A stretch of 33,393 nucleotides of DNA. Source: Inquilinus limosus. Lineage in GTDB: Bacteria; Pseudomonadota; Alphaproteobacteria; DSM-16000; Inquilinaceae. Below are positions 7,827 through 15,071 of the stretch, one piece after another. Where the stretch lies: NCBI RefSeq assembly GCF_002195995.1, contig NZ_NHON01000068.1, positions 1-33,393 of the forward strand, in the 5' to 3' direction. The translations under genes were made by a program, and so were the position numbers. Every line of letters begins with the position of its first letter. The first letter of the stretch is position 1. The notes under the pieces are model-generated. The model saw only the letters and a list, made by a program, of their open reading frames with translations. It was not told where the DNA came from and made no database searches.

Positions 7827-8432
7827 ATGTGGTGGATGGCCGATGGTCATCACGATTGGAAGACACCGAACCTGCCGCTGATCCCGGGCGAGCCGCTCTG
7901 GGTGTTCGGCTATGGTTCGCTGATGTGGAATCCGGGCTTCCCGCATCTCGAGCGGCAGCCGGCGGTGCTGCATGGCTATCACCGGCGCTTCTGCGTCCTG
8001 TCGCACCGCTACCGCGGCACGCCGGAGCGGCCGGGGCTGGTGCTGGGGCTCGACCGCGGCGGCTCCTGCCGCGGCATGGCGTTCAAGGTGTCGCCCGACG
8101 ATGTCCAGGCCGTGGTCGCCTATCTCTGGGACCGCGAGATGGTGACCGGCGTCTACCGCCCGAGCCTGAAGCAGATCCGCCTGCTCTCCGGCCCGGTCAC
8201 CGCCTGCTGCTTCCTGGCCGATCGCCACCACCGCCAGTATTGCGGCGCGCTGGGGCCGGAGGAGACGCTGGCGATGATCCGCACCGGCATCGGCAGCAGC
8301 GGGCCGAACCGCGACTACCTGCTGAACACGGTCGAGCATCTGCGCGAGCTCGGCATCCGCGACGGCGCCCTGTTCGCGCTGGCGAAGCGGGTGGCCGAGG
8401 CGGCGGAGCCCGTTGCGGCCACGGCTCCGTAG
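7827..8432 (+). CDS. Gamma-glutamylcyclotransferase (ChaC-like)
   Basis: 201 residues from the ATG at 7827 (MWWMADGHHDWKTPN); a second in-frame ATG follows three codons later and either could be used. The frame stays open far upstream only as antisense to the DUF2125 gene. The family core is clear: WVFGYGSLMWNPGF (GYGSLMW at 28-34, the substrate-loop signature) and YLWDREMVTGVYRP, in which Glu104 is the expected catalytic acid/base. ChaC enzymes cleave glutathione to 5-oxoproline and Cys-Gly in the cytoplasm. The C-terminal part (SSGPNRDYLLNTVEHLRELG) also matches ChaC. It is divergent from the DUF2125 gene with about 130 bp between starts, and convergent with nrdJ across a palindrome. Confidence 0.93.
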   Translation: MWWMADGHHDWKTPNLPLIPGEPLWVFGYGSLMWNPGFPHLERQPAVLHGYHRRFCVLSHRYRGTPERPGLVLGLDRGGSCRGMAFKVSPDDVQAVVAYLWDREMVTGVYRPSLKQIRLLSGPVTACCFLADRHHRQYCGALGPEETLAMIRTGIGSSGPNRDYLLNTVEHLRELGIRDGALFALAKRVAEAAEPVAATAP

Positions 8433-8451
8433 CTGCCGACCACTCCTTCAT

Positions 8452-8535
8452 CGTCATGGCGAGCCCCGCAGGGGCGTGGCCATCCAGCGGCACCATCCTC
8501 TGGATGGCCACGGCGCTTCGCGCCTCGCCATGACG
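8452..8535. repeat. Type-B palindromic repeat between convergent genes
   Basis: CGTCATGGCGAGCCCCGCAG ... CTCGCCATGACG, 84 bp, is a near copy of 6561-6653. It sits between the stops of the ChaC-like gene (8432) and nrdJ (8567). It is followed by AAAAG on the plus strand (CTTTT on the minus), so it may help end nrdJ transcription. Confidence 0.85.
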
Positions 8536-8566
8536 AAAAGGGGCTATCCCGTATGGTAATCTGGAC

Positions 8567-11500
8567 CTACCCGCAGCGCGAATAGCCGCAGTTCAGGCAG
8601 GTGTCGCAGCCCTCCTGCCGGATCAGGGTCGGGTGGCCGCATTTCGGGCAGGAGCGGCCCGGCGGCCGGACCGGCGCCCCGACCGCCTCCGCCGTCACCT
8701 CGACCGCCACCTCCGGCACGATGCCCTCCGGCTTCTCGAGGAACCCGGTCGCCACCATGTGCCGCTCGATCGTCTCGCCGATCGCGGCCAGCAGCGACGG
8801 CACGTAGCGGCCGCCCATCCACTGCCCGCCGCGCGGGTCGAACACGGCCTTCAGCTCCTCGACCACGAAGGCGACGTCGCCGCCGCGCCGGAACACCGCG
8901 CTGATCATCCGGGTCAGCGCCACGGTCCAGGCGTAGTGCTCCATGTTCTTCGAGTTGATGAAGATCTCGAAGGGTCGGCGGCGGCCGTCGACCACCTCAT
9001 CGTTGAGGGTGACGTAGATGGCGTGGTCGCTGTCCGGCCAGCGCAGCTTGTAGGTCTCGCCGGGCAGCACCTCCGGCCGCGCCGCGGGCGCGCTGAGGCC
9101 GGGGGCGTCCGCCGCCTTCGTAGGCCTCGCCTCCAGCACCGCGCCGGTGATCGGGTTCGGCCGATAGGTGGTGCAGCCCTTGCAGCCCAGCGCATAGGCC
9201 TGGGCGTAGACTTGCCTGAAGGCCTCGAAGGACAGGTCCTCGGGGCAGTTGATGGTCTTGCTGATCGAGCTGTCGATATGCTTCTGCGCCGCCGCCTGGA
9301 TCGCCAGATGGTCGGCCGGCTGCAGCGTCTGGGCGTCGACGAAGTAATCCGGCAGGGCTGCGTCGGCGCCGTGGATCTCGCGGAACAGCCGGTAGGCGTG
9401 GTTCTCCACCGTCTCCGCCCGCCGGCTGCCGTCGGGCAGCAGCATGGTGCGGGTGTGGGTCCAGGCGAAAACCGGCTCGATCCCCGAGGCGACGTTGCCG
9501 GCGAACAGCGAGATGGTGCCGGTCGGCGCGATCGAGGTCAGCAGCGCGTTGCGGATGCCGTGCTGCGCGATCAGGTCGCGGATCTCCTGCGGCAGCTCGG
9601 CGACGCCCGGCGCGGCCAGGAAGGCGTCGCGGTCGAACAGCGGAAACGCCCCCTTCTCCGCGGCGATCTCCGCCGAGGCGCGGTAGGAATGCAGCTTGAT
9701 CGCCCCCAGCCATTCCTCGGTCAGCGCCGCCGATTCGGGCGAGCCGTAGCGCACCCCCAGCATCAGGAAGGCGTCGGCCAGGCCGGTGACGCCGAGGCCG
9801 ATGCGCCGCTTGGCCTTGGCCTCGGCCTGCTGTTCCGGCAGCGGGAAGCGCGAGACGTCGACGACATTGTCCATCAGCCGGATCGCGACCGGCACGATCT
9901 CCGCCAGCGCCGCGTGGTCGAAGCGGGCGTTGGGCGTGAACGGATCCGCCACCAGCTTCGCCAGATTGACCGAGCCGAGCAGGCAGGCGCCGTAGGGGGG
10001 AAGCGGCTGTTCGCCGCAATTGTGGAGGACCAGGCCGTTGCCGTCGAAGGCGTTCGGGCCGGGGATGCGGACGTCGTAGACCTCCTCCTCCCCATCGGGC
10101 ACCAGCCGCTTCACGGTGGCGAGGAACCGCTCGCGGTTGAGCGCCCGCCGATAGCCGGCCAGCTCCTGGTCGAGCCGCGCCCGCTTGTCGGTGTCGGCGA
10201 AGCCGATCCGGGCGGCAAAGCGGGCGATGCCGGCCCCGGCAATGACGAGCTCGTGATCGGCCGAGCAGTCGTAGAGGCGGCGCCCCCCCTTTCCGTCCGG
10301 AAGCAGGCGCGGGCCGGCCGCCCGGCGGTCGGCATAGATCGACGAGGCGATGCCCAGCCGCAGCAGCATGCGCTGGACCGCGCGCAGCAGGCCGAGATCG
10401 CTCTGCGCCAGCCGGATGCTGACACCCTTCTCCCGGGTGCCCTGGACCGACCCGTCGGCATCGAACAGGCCGCGCAGCAGCCCGACGGCGAAGGCCGAGG
10501 ACGCCTGCTCGACCGCCGGCGTGATCGTCTTGTGGCCGGGGGCGAGGCCGAGCGACAGCGCCAGGTCGCGCAGCGCCCCGAGGCTGAGCCGCTGTTCGCC
10601 CCGGCCCGGCACGCGCATCCAACCTGCGAAATCGGCCCGGTGCGGCAGCGAGCGGGCCGCCGTGAGCGCCGCCGCCATCACCCCGGCAATGCCCGGACGC
10701 GCATCCGCGCCGTTGACCGTGGCCTCGCCCGGCCAGGCGGAGAGCACGGCCTTGTCGGATTTCAGCGTGCCGTCGCCGATCAGCAGGCCGAGCAGATAGC
10801 CCTCGCCTTCCGACCCGAAGCCGGGCCAGGCGAGCCCGTCCCCGTGATCGTGCAGCCGGATGCGGTCGCCCGGCTTCAATTCGCCCGCCTTGCGCCACTC
10901 GGTCTCGATCCGGAAGCGGGACACCTCGGCCGCGACCAGGACCGGATGGTCCGCCGTCAGCCGCAGGGCATGGCCTTCCGCCGTCTCCAGCCGCAGCACC
11001 GGCTTGCGGCCGGTCGGGAAGAAGCCCTCCGGCCCGGACGCCGCGGGCTGGCCGTTTACCAGGGCGGCGAAGGGCCGGCCGAGCAGTTCCCCGACCATGC
11101 GCGGGCCGTCCAGGGTCTGGACCCAGGTGTCCGCCGTGACGCAGGGGTTGGTGCTCTGGATCGTCTCGCAATAGGCCAGATTGTTCCGGGCGTTGATGCG
11201 GTCGATGAAGATCACGCCGGGCTCGGCCGAATCATAGGTCGAGCGCATGATCCGGTCCCACAGCTCGCGCGCCGGCAGGGTGCGGAAGACGCGGCCGCCG
11301 AACACCAGCTCCCAGGGCGCGTCGTCGGCCACCGCCTGCATGAACGGGTCGGTGACCAGGACCGAGAGGTTGAACATGCGCAGCCGGCCGGGGGTGCGCT
11401 TGGCCTCGATGAACTCGACCACGTCCGGATGGTCGCAGCGCAACGTCGCCATCATCGCGCCGCGGCGGGAGCCGGCGGACATGATGGTGCGGCACATCGC

Positions 11501-11941
11501 GTCCCACACATCCATGAAGGACAGCGGACCCGAGGCGTCGGCCCCGACGCCGGCGACCGGCGCGCCCTTCGGCCGGATGGTGGAGAAGTCGTAGCCGATG
11601 CCGCCGCCCTGCTGCAGCGTCAGCGCCGCCTCGCGCAGATGGGCGAAGATGCCGGCCATGCTGTCCGGCACCGTGCCCATGACGAAGCAGTTGAACAGGG
11701 TGACGTCGCGCCCGGTGCCGGCGCCGGCCAGGATGCGCCCGGCCGGCAGATAGCGGTGGTCGCGCAGGATGCCGAGGAAGCGCTCGGTCCAGAGGGCGGG
11801 ATCCGATTCGGCCACGGCCACGGCGGCCGCGACCCGGCGCCAGCTGTCCTCGACCGACTGGTCCAAGGCCGTGCCGTCCGGCTGCTTCAGCCGGTACTTC
11901 ATGTCCCAGATCTGGGTCGCGATATCGCCCGGCTCGGCCAC
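8567..11941 (-). CDS. nrdJ: Adenosylcobalamin-dependent (class II) ribonucleotide reductase containing an intein
   Basis: 1124 residues as translated, about 749 after splicing. The GTG at 11941 is preferred because GGGAGG lies 6 bases before it; an ATG at 11965 in the same frame would add 8 residues. The reductase reduces ribonucleotides using a cobalamin-generated thiyl radical. Visible parts: LFNCFVMGTVPDSM (Cys85, one redox Cys), TLQQGGGIGYDFS, SAGSRRGAMMATL and SIAPTGTIS. The active-site motif NPCGE is split: Asn265-Pro266 are followed by the intein and the motif resumes at Cys642-Gly-Glu. Cys653, 11 residues later, fits the second redox Cys. The C-terminus is a zinc-ribbon-like tail with Cys at 1098, 1101, 1112, 1115, 1118 and 1123. 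There is no ATP cone. Unless the intein splices out, the enzyme cannot be active. The sense strand encodes no separate protein here. Confidence 0.95.
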   Translation of the reverse strand: MAEPGDIATQIWDMKYRLKQPDGTALDQSVEDSWRRVAAAVAVAESDPALWTERFLGILRDHRYLPAGRILAGAGTGRDVTLFNCFVMGTVPDSMAGIFAHLREAALTLQQGGGIGYDFSTIRPKGAPVAGVGADASGPLSFMDVWDAMCRTIMSAGSRRGAMMATLRCDHPDVVEFIEAKRTPGRLRMFNLSVLVTDPFMQAVADDAPWELVFGGRVFRTLPARELWDRIMRSTYDSAEPGVIFIDRINARNNLAYCETIQSTNPCVTADTWVQTLDGPRMVGELLGRPFAALVNGQPAASGPEGFFPTGRKPVLRLETAEGHALRLTADHPVLVAAEVSRFRIETEWRKAGELKPGDRIRLHDHGDGLAWPGFGSEGEGYLLGLLIGDGTLKSDKAVLSAWPGEATVNGADARPGIAGVMAAALTAARSLPHRADFAGWMRVPGRGEQRLSLGALRDLALSLGLAPGHKTITPAVEQASSAFAVGLLRGLFDADGSVQGTREKGVSIRLAQSDLGLLRAVQRMLLRLGIASSIYADRRAAGPRLLPDGKGGRRLYDCSADHELVIAGAGIARFAARIGFADTDKRARLDQELAGYRRALNRERFLATVKRLVPDGEEEVYDVRIPGPNAFDGNGLVLHNCGEQPLPPYGACLLGSVNLAKLVADPFTPNARFDHAALAEIVPVAIRLMDNVVDVSRFPLPEQQAEAKAKRRIGLGVTGLADAFLMLGVRYGSPESAALTEEWLGAIKLHSYRASAEIAAEKGAFPLFDRDAFLAAPGVAELPQEIRDLIAQHGIRNALLTSIAPTGTISLFAGNVASGIEPVFAWTHTRTMLLPDGSRRAETVENHAYRLFREIHGADAALPDYFVDAQTLQPADHLAIQAAAQKHIDSSISKTINCPEDLSFEAFRQVYAQAYALGCKGCTTYRPNPITGAVLEARPTKAADAPGLSAPAARPEVLPGETYKLRWPDSDHAIYVTLNDEVVDGRRRPFEIFINSKNMEHYAWTVALTRMISAVFRRGGDVAFVVEELKAVFDPRGGQWMGGRYVPSLLAAIGETIERHMVATGFLEKPEGIVPEVAVEVTAEAVGAPVRPPGRSCPKCGHPTLIRQEGCDTCLNCGYSRCG
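10019..11143 (-). mobile_element. Intein with LAGLIDADG homing endonuclease, inserted in the nrdJ active site
   Basis: 375 codons in frame within nrdJ (residues 267-641 from the GTG start). It begins with Cys (CVTADTWVQTLDGPRMVGEL, block A) and has a block B-like LTADHPVLVAAE (TADH at 329-332). Two LAGLIDADG-type helices follow, GYLLGLLIGDG (to 391) and VGLLRGLFDADGS (488-498). It ends EEEVYDVRIPG ... GLVLHN, blocks F and G, with the terminal His-Asn. The +1 residue is the catalytic Cys of NPCGE. All residues needed for splicing by the standard Cys1/Asn-terminal/Cys+1 route are present, so it looks functional. The endonuclease acidic residues (GDG, DADG) are also kept. Junctions were read codon by codon: TGC at 11143-11141 and AAT at 10021-10019, followed by TGC. 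Confidence 0.95.
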
Positions 11942-11947
11942 GACGGA

Positions 11948-11953
11948 CCTCCC
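11948..11953 (-). promoter_or_regulatory. Shine-Dalgarno that decides the nrdJ GTG start
   Basis: On the minus strand GGGAGG is followed by TCCGTC and then GTG GCC GAG. This ideal 6-base spacing favours GTG at 11941 over the upstream in-frame ATG at 11965, which has no comparable site. Confidence 0.7.
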
Positions 11954-12038
11954 GCAGAACGGCATACCCCCAAAGGATGGGGGTGCGGCCGGGGCGGGTC
12001 AACCAGGGACGGTGGCAGGCCCACGGCAATTGTCGCGG

Positions 12039-12212
12039 TGCCTCTCCCGCTTGCGAGACCGTTTCAGAAGCCCCAGAACCGTCATTGCGAGCGCAGCGAA
12101 TCCATCCAGGGGCCGGTGCGCACCGGCCCCTGGATGGATTCGTCGGCTTCGCCTCCTCGCAATGACGGTGAGGGAGGAGCGATCTGAAAAGGCCTCGCAA
12201 GCAGGAGAGGCC
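12039..12212. repeat. Nested composite palindrome: T module outside, type-A module inside
   Basis: The outer arms are TGCCTCTCCCGCTTGCGAGA (12039 onward, then CCGTTTCAGAA) and its imperfect complement TCTGAAAAGGCCTCGCAAGC (to 12212). The inner arms are GTCATTGCGAGCGCAGCGAA and its complement ending CTCGCAATGAC, meeting at GGGGCCGGTGCGCACCGGCCCC. The whole 174 bp could fold into one long hairpin. It fills the 331-bp space between the nrdJ start and the stop of the serine hydrolase; the remaining sequence shows no gene. Confidence 0.85.
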
Positions 12213-12272
12213 ATCGGACTGCGCCGTCCGCCACCGAAGGCGCCTCAGGCGATTGCCCTGTCGGCAGCCCCG

Positions 12273-13451
12273 CTATTCCAGCCCGTCATAGATCGCGGCG
12301 CGCAGATCGGTGACGAACGTGCCCTTCATGCCCTCGATCGCGGTGTTGGTGAGGCCGACGACGCTGAGCCGCTTCGCCGGGTCGACGAACCAGGAATGGC
12401 CGTAGACGCCGCCCCAGCGCCAGGTGCCGGCGGTCATCGGCACGCCGGCCGCCGCCGGGTCGGTCACCAGCGCGAAGCCGTAGCCGAAGGTGGTGCCCGG
12501 CGATTGCGGCATCGCCAGGCCGGCGATCTGGCTGCTGGCCATGGCCTGCACCGTCTCCGCCTTGAGGATCGGCGCGCCGCCGCGGCGCAGGGCCTCGAGG
12601 AACCGCAGGAAGTCGGGGGCCGTGCCGGCCATGCCGGCGCCGCCCGAAGGGTAGGAGGCCGGGTCGAAGATCCGGCCGGGGGCGTAGCTCAGCCCGGCGA
12701 AGTCCTCCGATGCGGGGATGGCGTAGGTCTCGCCCATCCGCACCGGCTCCGGCGCCGCATCGGCATAGGCGGCGGCCAGGCGCGACCGGTCCGGCGGGGC
12801 GAAGCCGGTGTCCGTGAGCCCGAGCGGCGCGGCGACCCGGCGACGCACGATCTCCCCCAGGCTTTCGCCGGCGGCCCGCTCGAGCGCGGCGCCCAGCACG
12901 TCGAGCGCCACCGAATAGGCCCAGGCCGAGCCCGGCGCGGCGGCCAGCGGCACCGAGGCGATGCGGCGCAGATTGTCGGCGAAGCTCCGGCCCGGCGCGT
13001 CGAGCCCGTCGGACACGCCGGCGCGGTGATAGGGGCCGTCCGCCGGCTCGGTGAAGCCGTAGATCAGGCCGGCGGTGTGGGTCAGCAGATGGTGGATGGT
13101 GATCACCGGCTCGCTGCCATCGGCCAGCTTCGGCCGGAAGTCAGGCAGGAACCGGGTCACCGGGTCGGTGAGGGCGATCCGCCCCTCCTCCACCAGCCGC
13201 AGCGCGGCGGCGGTGACCATCGGCTTGGTCAGCGAGGCGTAGAGGAACACCGTGTCCTCGCGCGCCGGCCGCCCGGCCTCGCGGTCGGCCAGGCCGGCGG
13301 CGCGGCGATAGACCAGCCGGCCGTCCCGCGCCGCCAGCACCACCGTGCCGACGATCCGCTTCTCCGCCAGCGCCCGGTCGATCGCGGCGTCGATCCCCCG
13401 CGCCAGGGCGGAGTCGGCGGCGGGCTCGGTGTCCAACAGGGCGGTCGTCAT
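12273..13451 (-). CDS. Serine hydrolase, beta-lactamase/esterase (class C-like) family
   Basis: 392 residues. The nucleophile motif SxxK is SLTK at 73-76 (in FLYASLTKPMVTAAAL), the second motif is Tyr179-Ser-Val (AYSVALDVLG), and the third, KTG-like position is probably in WGGVYGHSWFVDP near residue 350. This is the pattern of the EstB/penicillin-binding-protein-like hydrolases rather than true AmpC, so an esterase, lipase or peptidase activity is more likely than antibiotic resistance. The N-terminus lacks a signal peptide, suggesting the cytoplasm. The adjacent divergent TetR gene and two matching palindromes, one just before this start, indicate local repression. Substrate is unknown. Confidence 0.88.
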   Translation of the reverse strand: MTTALLDTEPAADSALARGIDAAIDRALAEKRIVGTVVLAARDGRLVYRRAAGLADREAGRPAREDTVFLYASLTKPMVTAAALRLVEEGRIALTDPVTRFLPDFRPKLADGSEPVITIHHLLTHTAGLIYGFTEPADGPYHRAGVSDGLDAPGRSFADNLRRIASVPLAAAPGSAWAYSVALDVLGAALERAAGESLGEIVRRRVAAPLGLTDTGFAPPDRSRLAAAYADAAPEPVRMGETYAIPASEDFAGLSYAPGRIFDPASYPSGGAGMAGTAPDFLRFLEALRRGGAPILKAETVQAMASSQIAGLAMPQSPGTTFGYGFALVTDPAAAGVPMTAGTWRWGGVYGHSWFVDPAKRLSVVGLTNTAIEGMKGTFVTDLRAAIYDGLE

Positions 13452-13463
13452 CGCGGGACTCCA

Positions 13464-13487
13464 TTTTCAGATGGATCGCTACGAAAT
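13464..13487. promoter_or_regulatory. TetR-type operator 1 (hydrolase side)
   Basis: The imperfect palindrome TTTTCA-GATGGATCGC-TACGAAAT lies 13 bp upstream of the serine hydrolase ATG. It matches operator 2 at 21 of 24 positions. Their centres are 51 bp apart, close to five helical turns. Position and similarity suggest repression of the hydrolase by the divergent TetR protein. Confidence 0.65.
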
Positions 13488-13514
13488 ATGATCCGGACAA
13501 GGCCGTCAATCATA

Positions 13515-13538
13515 TTTTCAGATCGATCGCTATGAAAA
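13515..13538. promoter_or_regulatory. TetR-type operator 2, overlapping the tetR start codon
   Basis: The palindrome TTTTCA...GATCGATC...TGAAAA has symmetric arms and a symmetric GATCGATC core. It includes the ATG of the regulator gene at 13532, which implies autoregulation and a very short or leaderless tetR transcript. Confidence 0.68.
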
Positions 13539-14140
13539 CAGATCCGCCGCGCCCGCGCGGCCGCCCCCGGGGCTTCGATCGCGACGCGGCGCTGGACCGG
13601 GCGCTGCCGGTGTTCTGGCGCCAGGGCTATGAGGGCGCCTCCATCGCCGACCTGACGGCGGCGATGGGCATCACCACGCCCAGCCTGTACGGCGCCTTCG
13701 GGTCGAAGGAGCGGCTGTACCGCGAGGTGCTGGACCGCTACCGCGCCGACCCGCGGCGCGCCGCCCCCTGGGCGATGACGGCGCCGACCGCGCGCGAGAC
13801 GGTGCGGCAGATCCTGGAAAGCTCGGCCCGCGACTTCAGCGACCCGGCGCATCCGCCCGGCTGCATGATCTCGACCGCGGTCCTGACCTGCGCCCCGGAG
13901 AACCGGCCGGCGGCGGCGGCGGTGACGACGATGCGCGGCAACACGGTGGCGCGGCTGCGCGCCCGCTTCAGCCGCGCCGTGGAGGAGGGCGAGCTGCCGC
14001 CCGGCACCGACCCTGACGAGCTGGCGCGGTTCTACGGCGCCATCATCCAGGGCCTGTCGGTGCAGGCGCTGGACGGCGCCGATTACGACGCGCTGATGAA
14101 GATCGTGCGCCGGGCGATGGCCGCCTGGCCGGAGACCTAG
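13532..14140 (+). CDS. TetR/AcrR family transcriptional regulator
   Basis: 202 residues. The N-terminal DNA-binding domain follows the family pattern: RGRPRGFDRDAALDRALPVF, GYEGASIADLTAAMGITTPS with the helix-turn-helix at about 33-53, then LYGAFGSKERLYREVLDRY. The C-terminal ligand domain (residues about 80-200) holds GCMISTAVLTCAPENRP, typical of the YxaF/AefR-like TetR group. It is divergent from the serine hydrolase across 80 bp carrying two near-identical palindromes, so it probably represses both genes until it binds an effector. The effector is unknown. There is no Shine-Dalgarno before the ATG because operator 2 covers that position. Confidence 0.93.
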   Translation: MKTDPPRPRGRPRGFDRDAALDRALPVFWRQGYEGASIADLTAAMGITTPSLYGAFGSKERLYREVLDRYRADPRRAAPWAMTAPTARETVRQILESSARDFSDPAHPPGCMISTAVLTCAPENRPAAAAVTTMRGNTVARLRARFSRAVEEGELPPGTDPDELARFYGAIIQGLSVQALDGADYDALMKIVRRAMAAWPET

Positions 14141-14141
14141 A

Positions 14142-14196
14142 GCCGGATGATTTCGAATCACGCTGGAGGAATTGCGCTTTAGAGCGGGATGAATTG
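14142..14196. repeat. Short direct repeat AGAGCSGGATGAWTT
   Basis: AGAGCCGGATGATTT (14142-14156) recurs as AGAGCGGGATGAATT (14182-14196) immediately after the tetR stop. Motifs of this kind are scattered between genes in several alphaproteobacteria. This begins a 435-bp gap with no gene, filled with repeats. Confidence 0.5.
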
Positions 14197-14255
14197 AGGT
14201 CGGATCACGCCACTGCATCCGGCACAGGTTCACAGGATGACGAGCGTCTTCACAT

Positions 14256-14328
14256 TGCCTCTCCCGCCTGGCGAGACCTTTTCAGAATTCCAAACACCGT
14301 CATTGCGAGCGCAGCGAAGCAATCCAGC
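14256..14328. repeat. Half copy of the T + A composite repeat
   Basis: TGCCTCTCCCGCCTGGCGAG followed by ACCTTTTCAGAA and, after a short spacer, CCGTCATTGCGAGCGCAGCG then AAGCAATCCAG. This is the same module order as the left half of 12039-12212, but the right half is missing. Confidence 0.7.
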
Positions 14329-14374
14329 CCATCCATCGGCCGTGATCTCACCCAAAATCATCCTGCTTTAGTTT

Positions 14375-14506
14375 GCCTCTCCCGCTTGCGGGAGAGGTCG
14401 GAGACGCAAAGCGGCTCCGGGTGAGGGGAGTTTGTCGAGGCCGGGACCAGCCCTCACCCGGTCTCGCTCCGCGAGCCCGACCTCTCCCGCGTCCGGCGGG
14501 AGAGGC
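14375..14506. repeat. Double-hairpin repeat (CTCTCCCGC / GCGGGAGAG family)
   Basis: Each end has its own hairpin: GCCTCTCCCGCTTGCGGGAG on the left and CCTCTCCCGCGTCCGGCGGG on the right. An inner long-range pair, GGGTGAGGG with CCCTCACCC, brackets a short centre. The structure is clearly non-coding and lies downstream of both tetR (+) and doxX (-), so it may also end transcription. Confidence 0.75.
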
Positions 14507-14575
14507 AATCACAGATGTTCGGCATCCTGTGCTCTTCGATTGGACACAACGGCGATTCAGCCTGAATTGTCGGCT

Positions 14576-15004
14576 TCAAGCCCCACCAACCAGGCTCCGC
14601 CGCACCGACAGGATCCGGCCCGGGCCATGCGCCGCGGCGAAGAGCAAGCCGGCCAGGAAGGTGAAGTGGTCGACGAAGAAGCCGAACTCGGCCTGGTTCC
14701 CCGCCCAGTGCGACGGCCCGTGGAAGGCGAAGGCCAGGAACACGACATAGACCGCCGCCGCCAGGCACGTCTCGGTGAAGAACGCCCCGGTCAGGAAGCC
14801 GATCACCAGCAAGCATTCGAGGATGGCGGCCAGCCAGGCCAGCAGCATCGGCATCGGGAACCCCGCCGCGGCGATGTAGCCCGCGGTGTCGCCCATGCCC
14901 ATGACCTTGAAGCTGACCGCCATCAGGAAGACCGCGGCGAAGATCAGCCGGCCGGCGAGAACCGCCGCCGAGCGCCACGGGGACACGCCTGCACCAGCAT
15001 CCAT
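14576..15004 (-). CDS. DoxX family membrane protein
   Basis: 142 residues with four hydrophobic segments at about 14-34, 50-72, 75-97 and 108-125, as in DoxX/SURF4-like proteins. Supporting motifs are GRLIFAAVFLMAVSFKVMGM at the first helix, AAAGFPMPMLLAWLAAILE, and a C-terminal NQAEFGFFVDHFTFLAGLLF. GGGGAGG lies about 6 bases before the ATG. DoxX proteins sit in the inner membrane and some are linked to redox or thiosulfate metabolism, but this one has no specific partner here. Codon use is like that of the neighbours. Confidence 0.87.
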   Translation of the reverse strand: MDAGAGVSPWRSAAVLAGRLIFAAVFLMAVSFKVMGMGDTAGYIAAAGFPMPMLLAWLAAILECLLVIGFLTGAFFTETCLAAAVYVVFLAFAFHGPSHWAGNQAEFGFFVDHFTFLAGLLFAAAHGPGRILSVRRSLVGGA

Positions 15005-15071
15005 CGCCGCCTCCCCTTAACGATTATGGTAGGACGAGCCTAGCCGAGACGGGGCGAAGGGTCCAATTCCG

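Noticed and set aside
11942-11965. ATG start for nrdJ at 11965
   Set aside because: It is in frame, but the GGGAGG six bases before the GTG at 11941 is a far better initiation signal; the extra eight residues (MPFCGRSV) would be encoded by the ribosome-binding site itself.
8633-12187. A plus-strand open frame of 1184 codons
   Set aside because: It is antisense to nrdJ with Arg/Gly/Ala/His-rich low-complexity translation and no domain; it arises because high third-position GC removes stop codons on the other strand.
12273-13451. An antibiotic-resistance beta-lactamase
   Set aside because: The SxxK and Tyr motifs are shared by esterases and peptidases of the same fold, there is no signal peptide, and the third motif is not the lactamase form.
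13487-13515. A -35/-10 promoter (TTGACG on the minus strand) between the two TetR operators
   Set aside because: The only AT-rich hexamer downstream is 13-14 bases away, too close for a sigma-70 promoter, so no promoter is claimed.
597-14506. A CRISPR array, because similar short repeats recur
   Set aside because: The repeats are dispersed palindromes kilobases apart with no regular spacers, and no cas genes are present.
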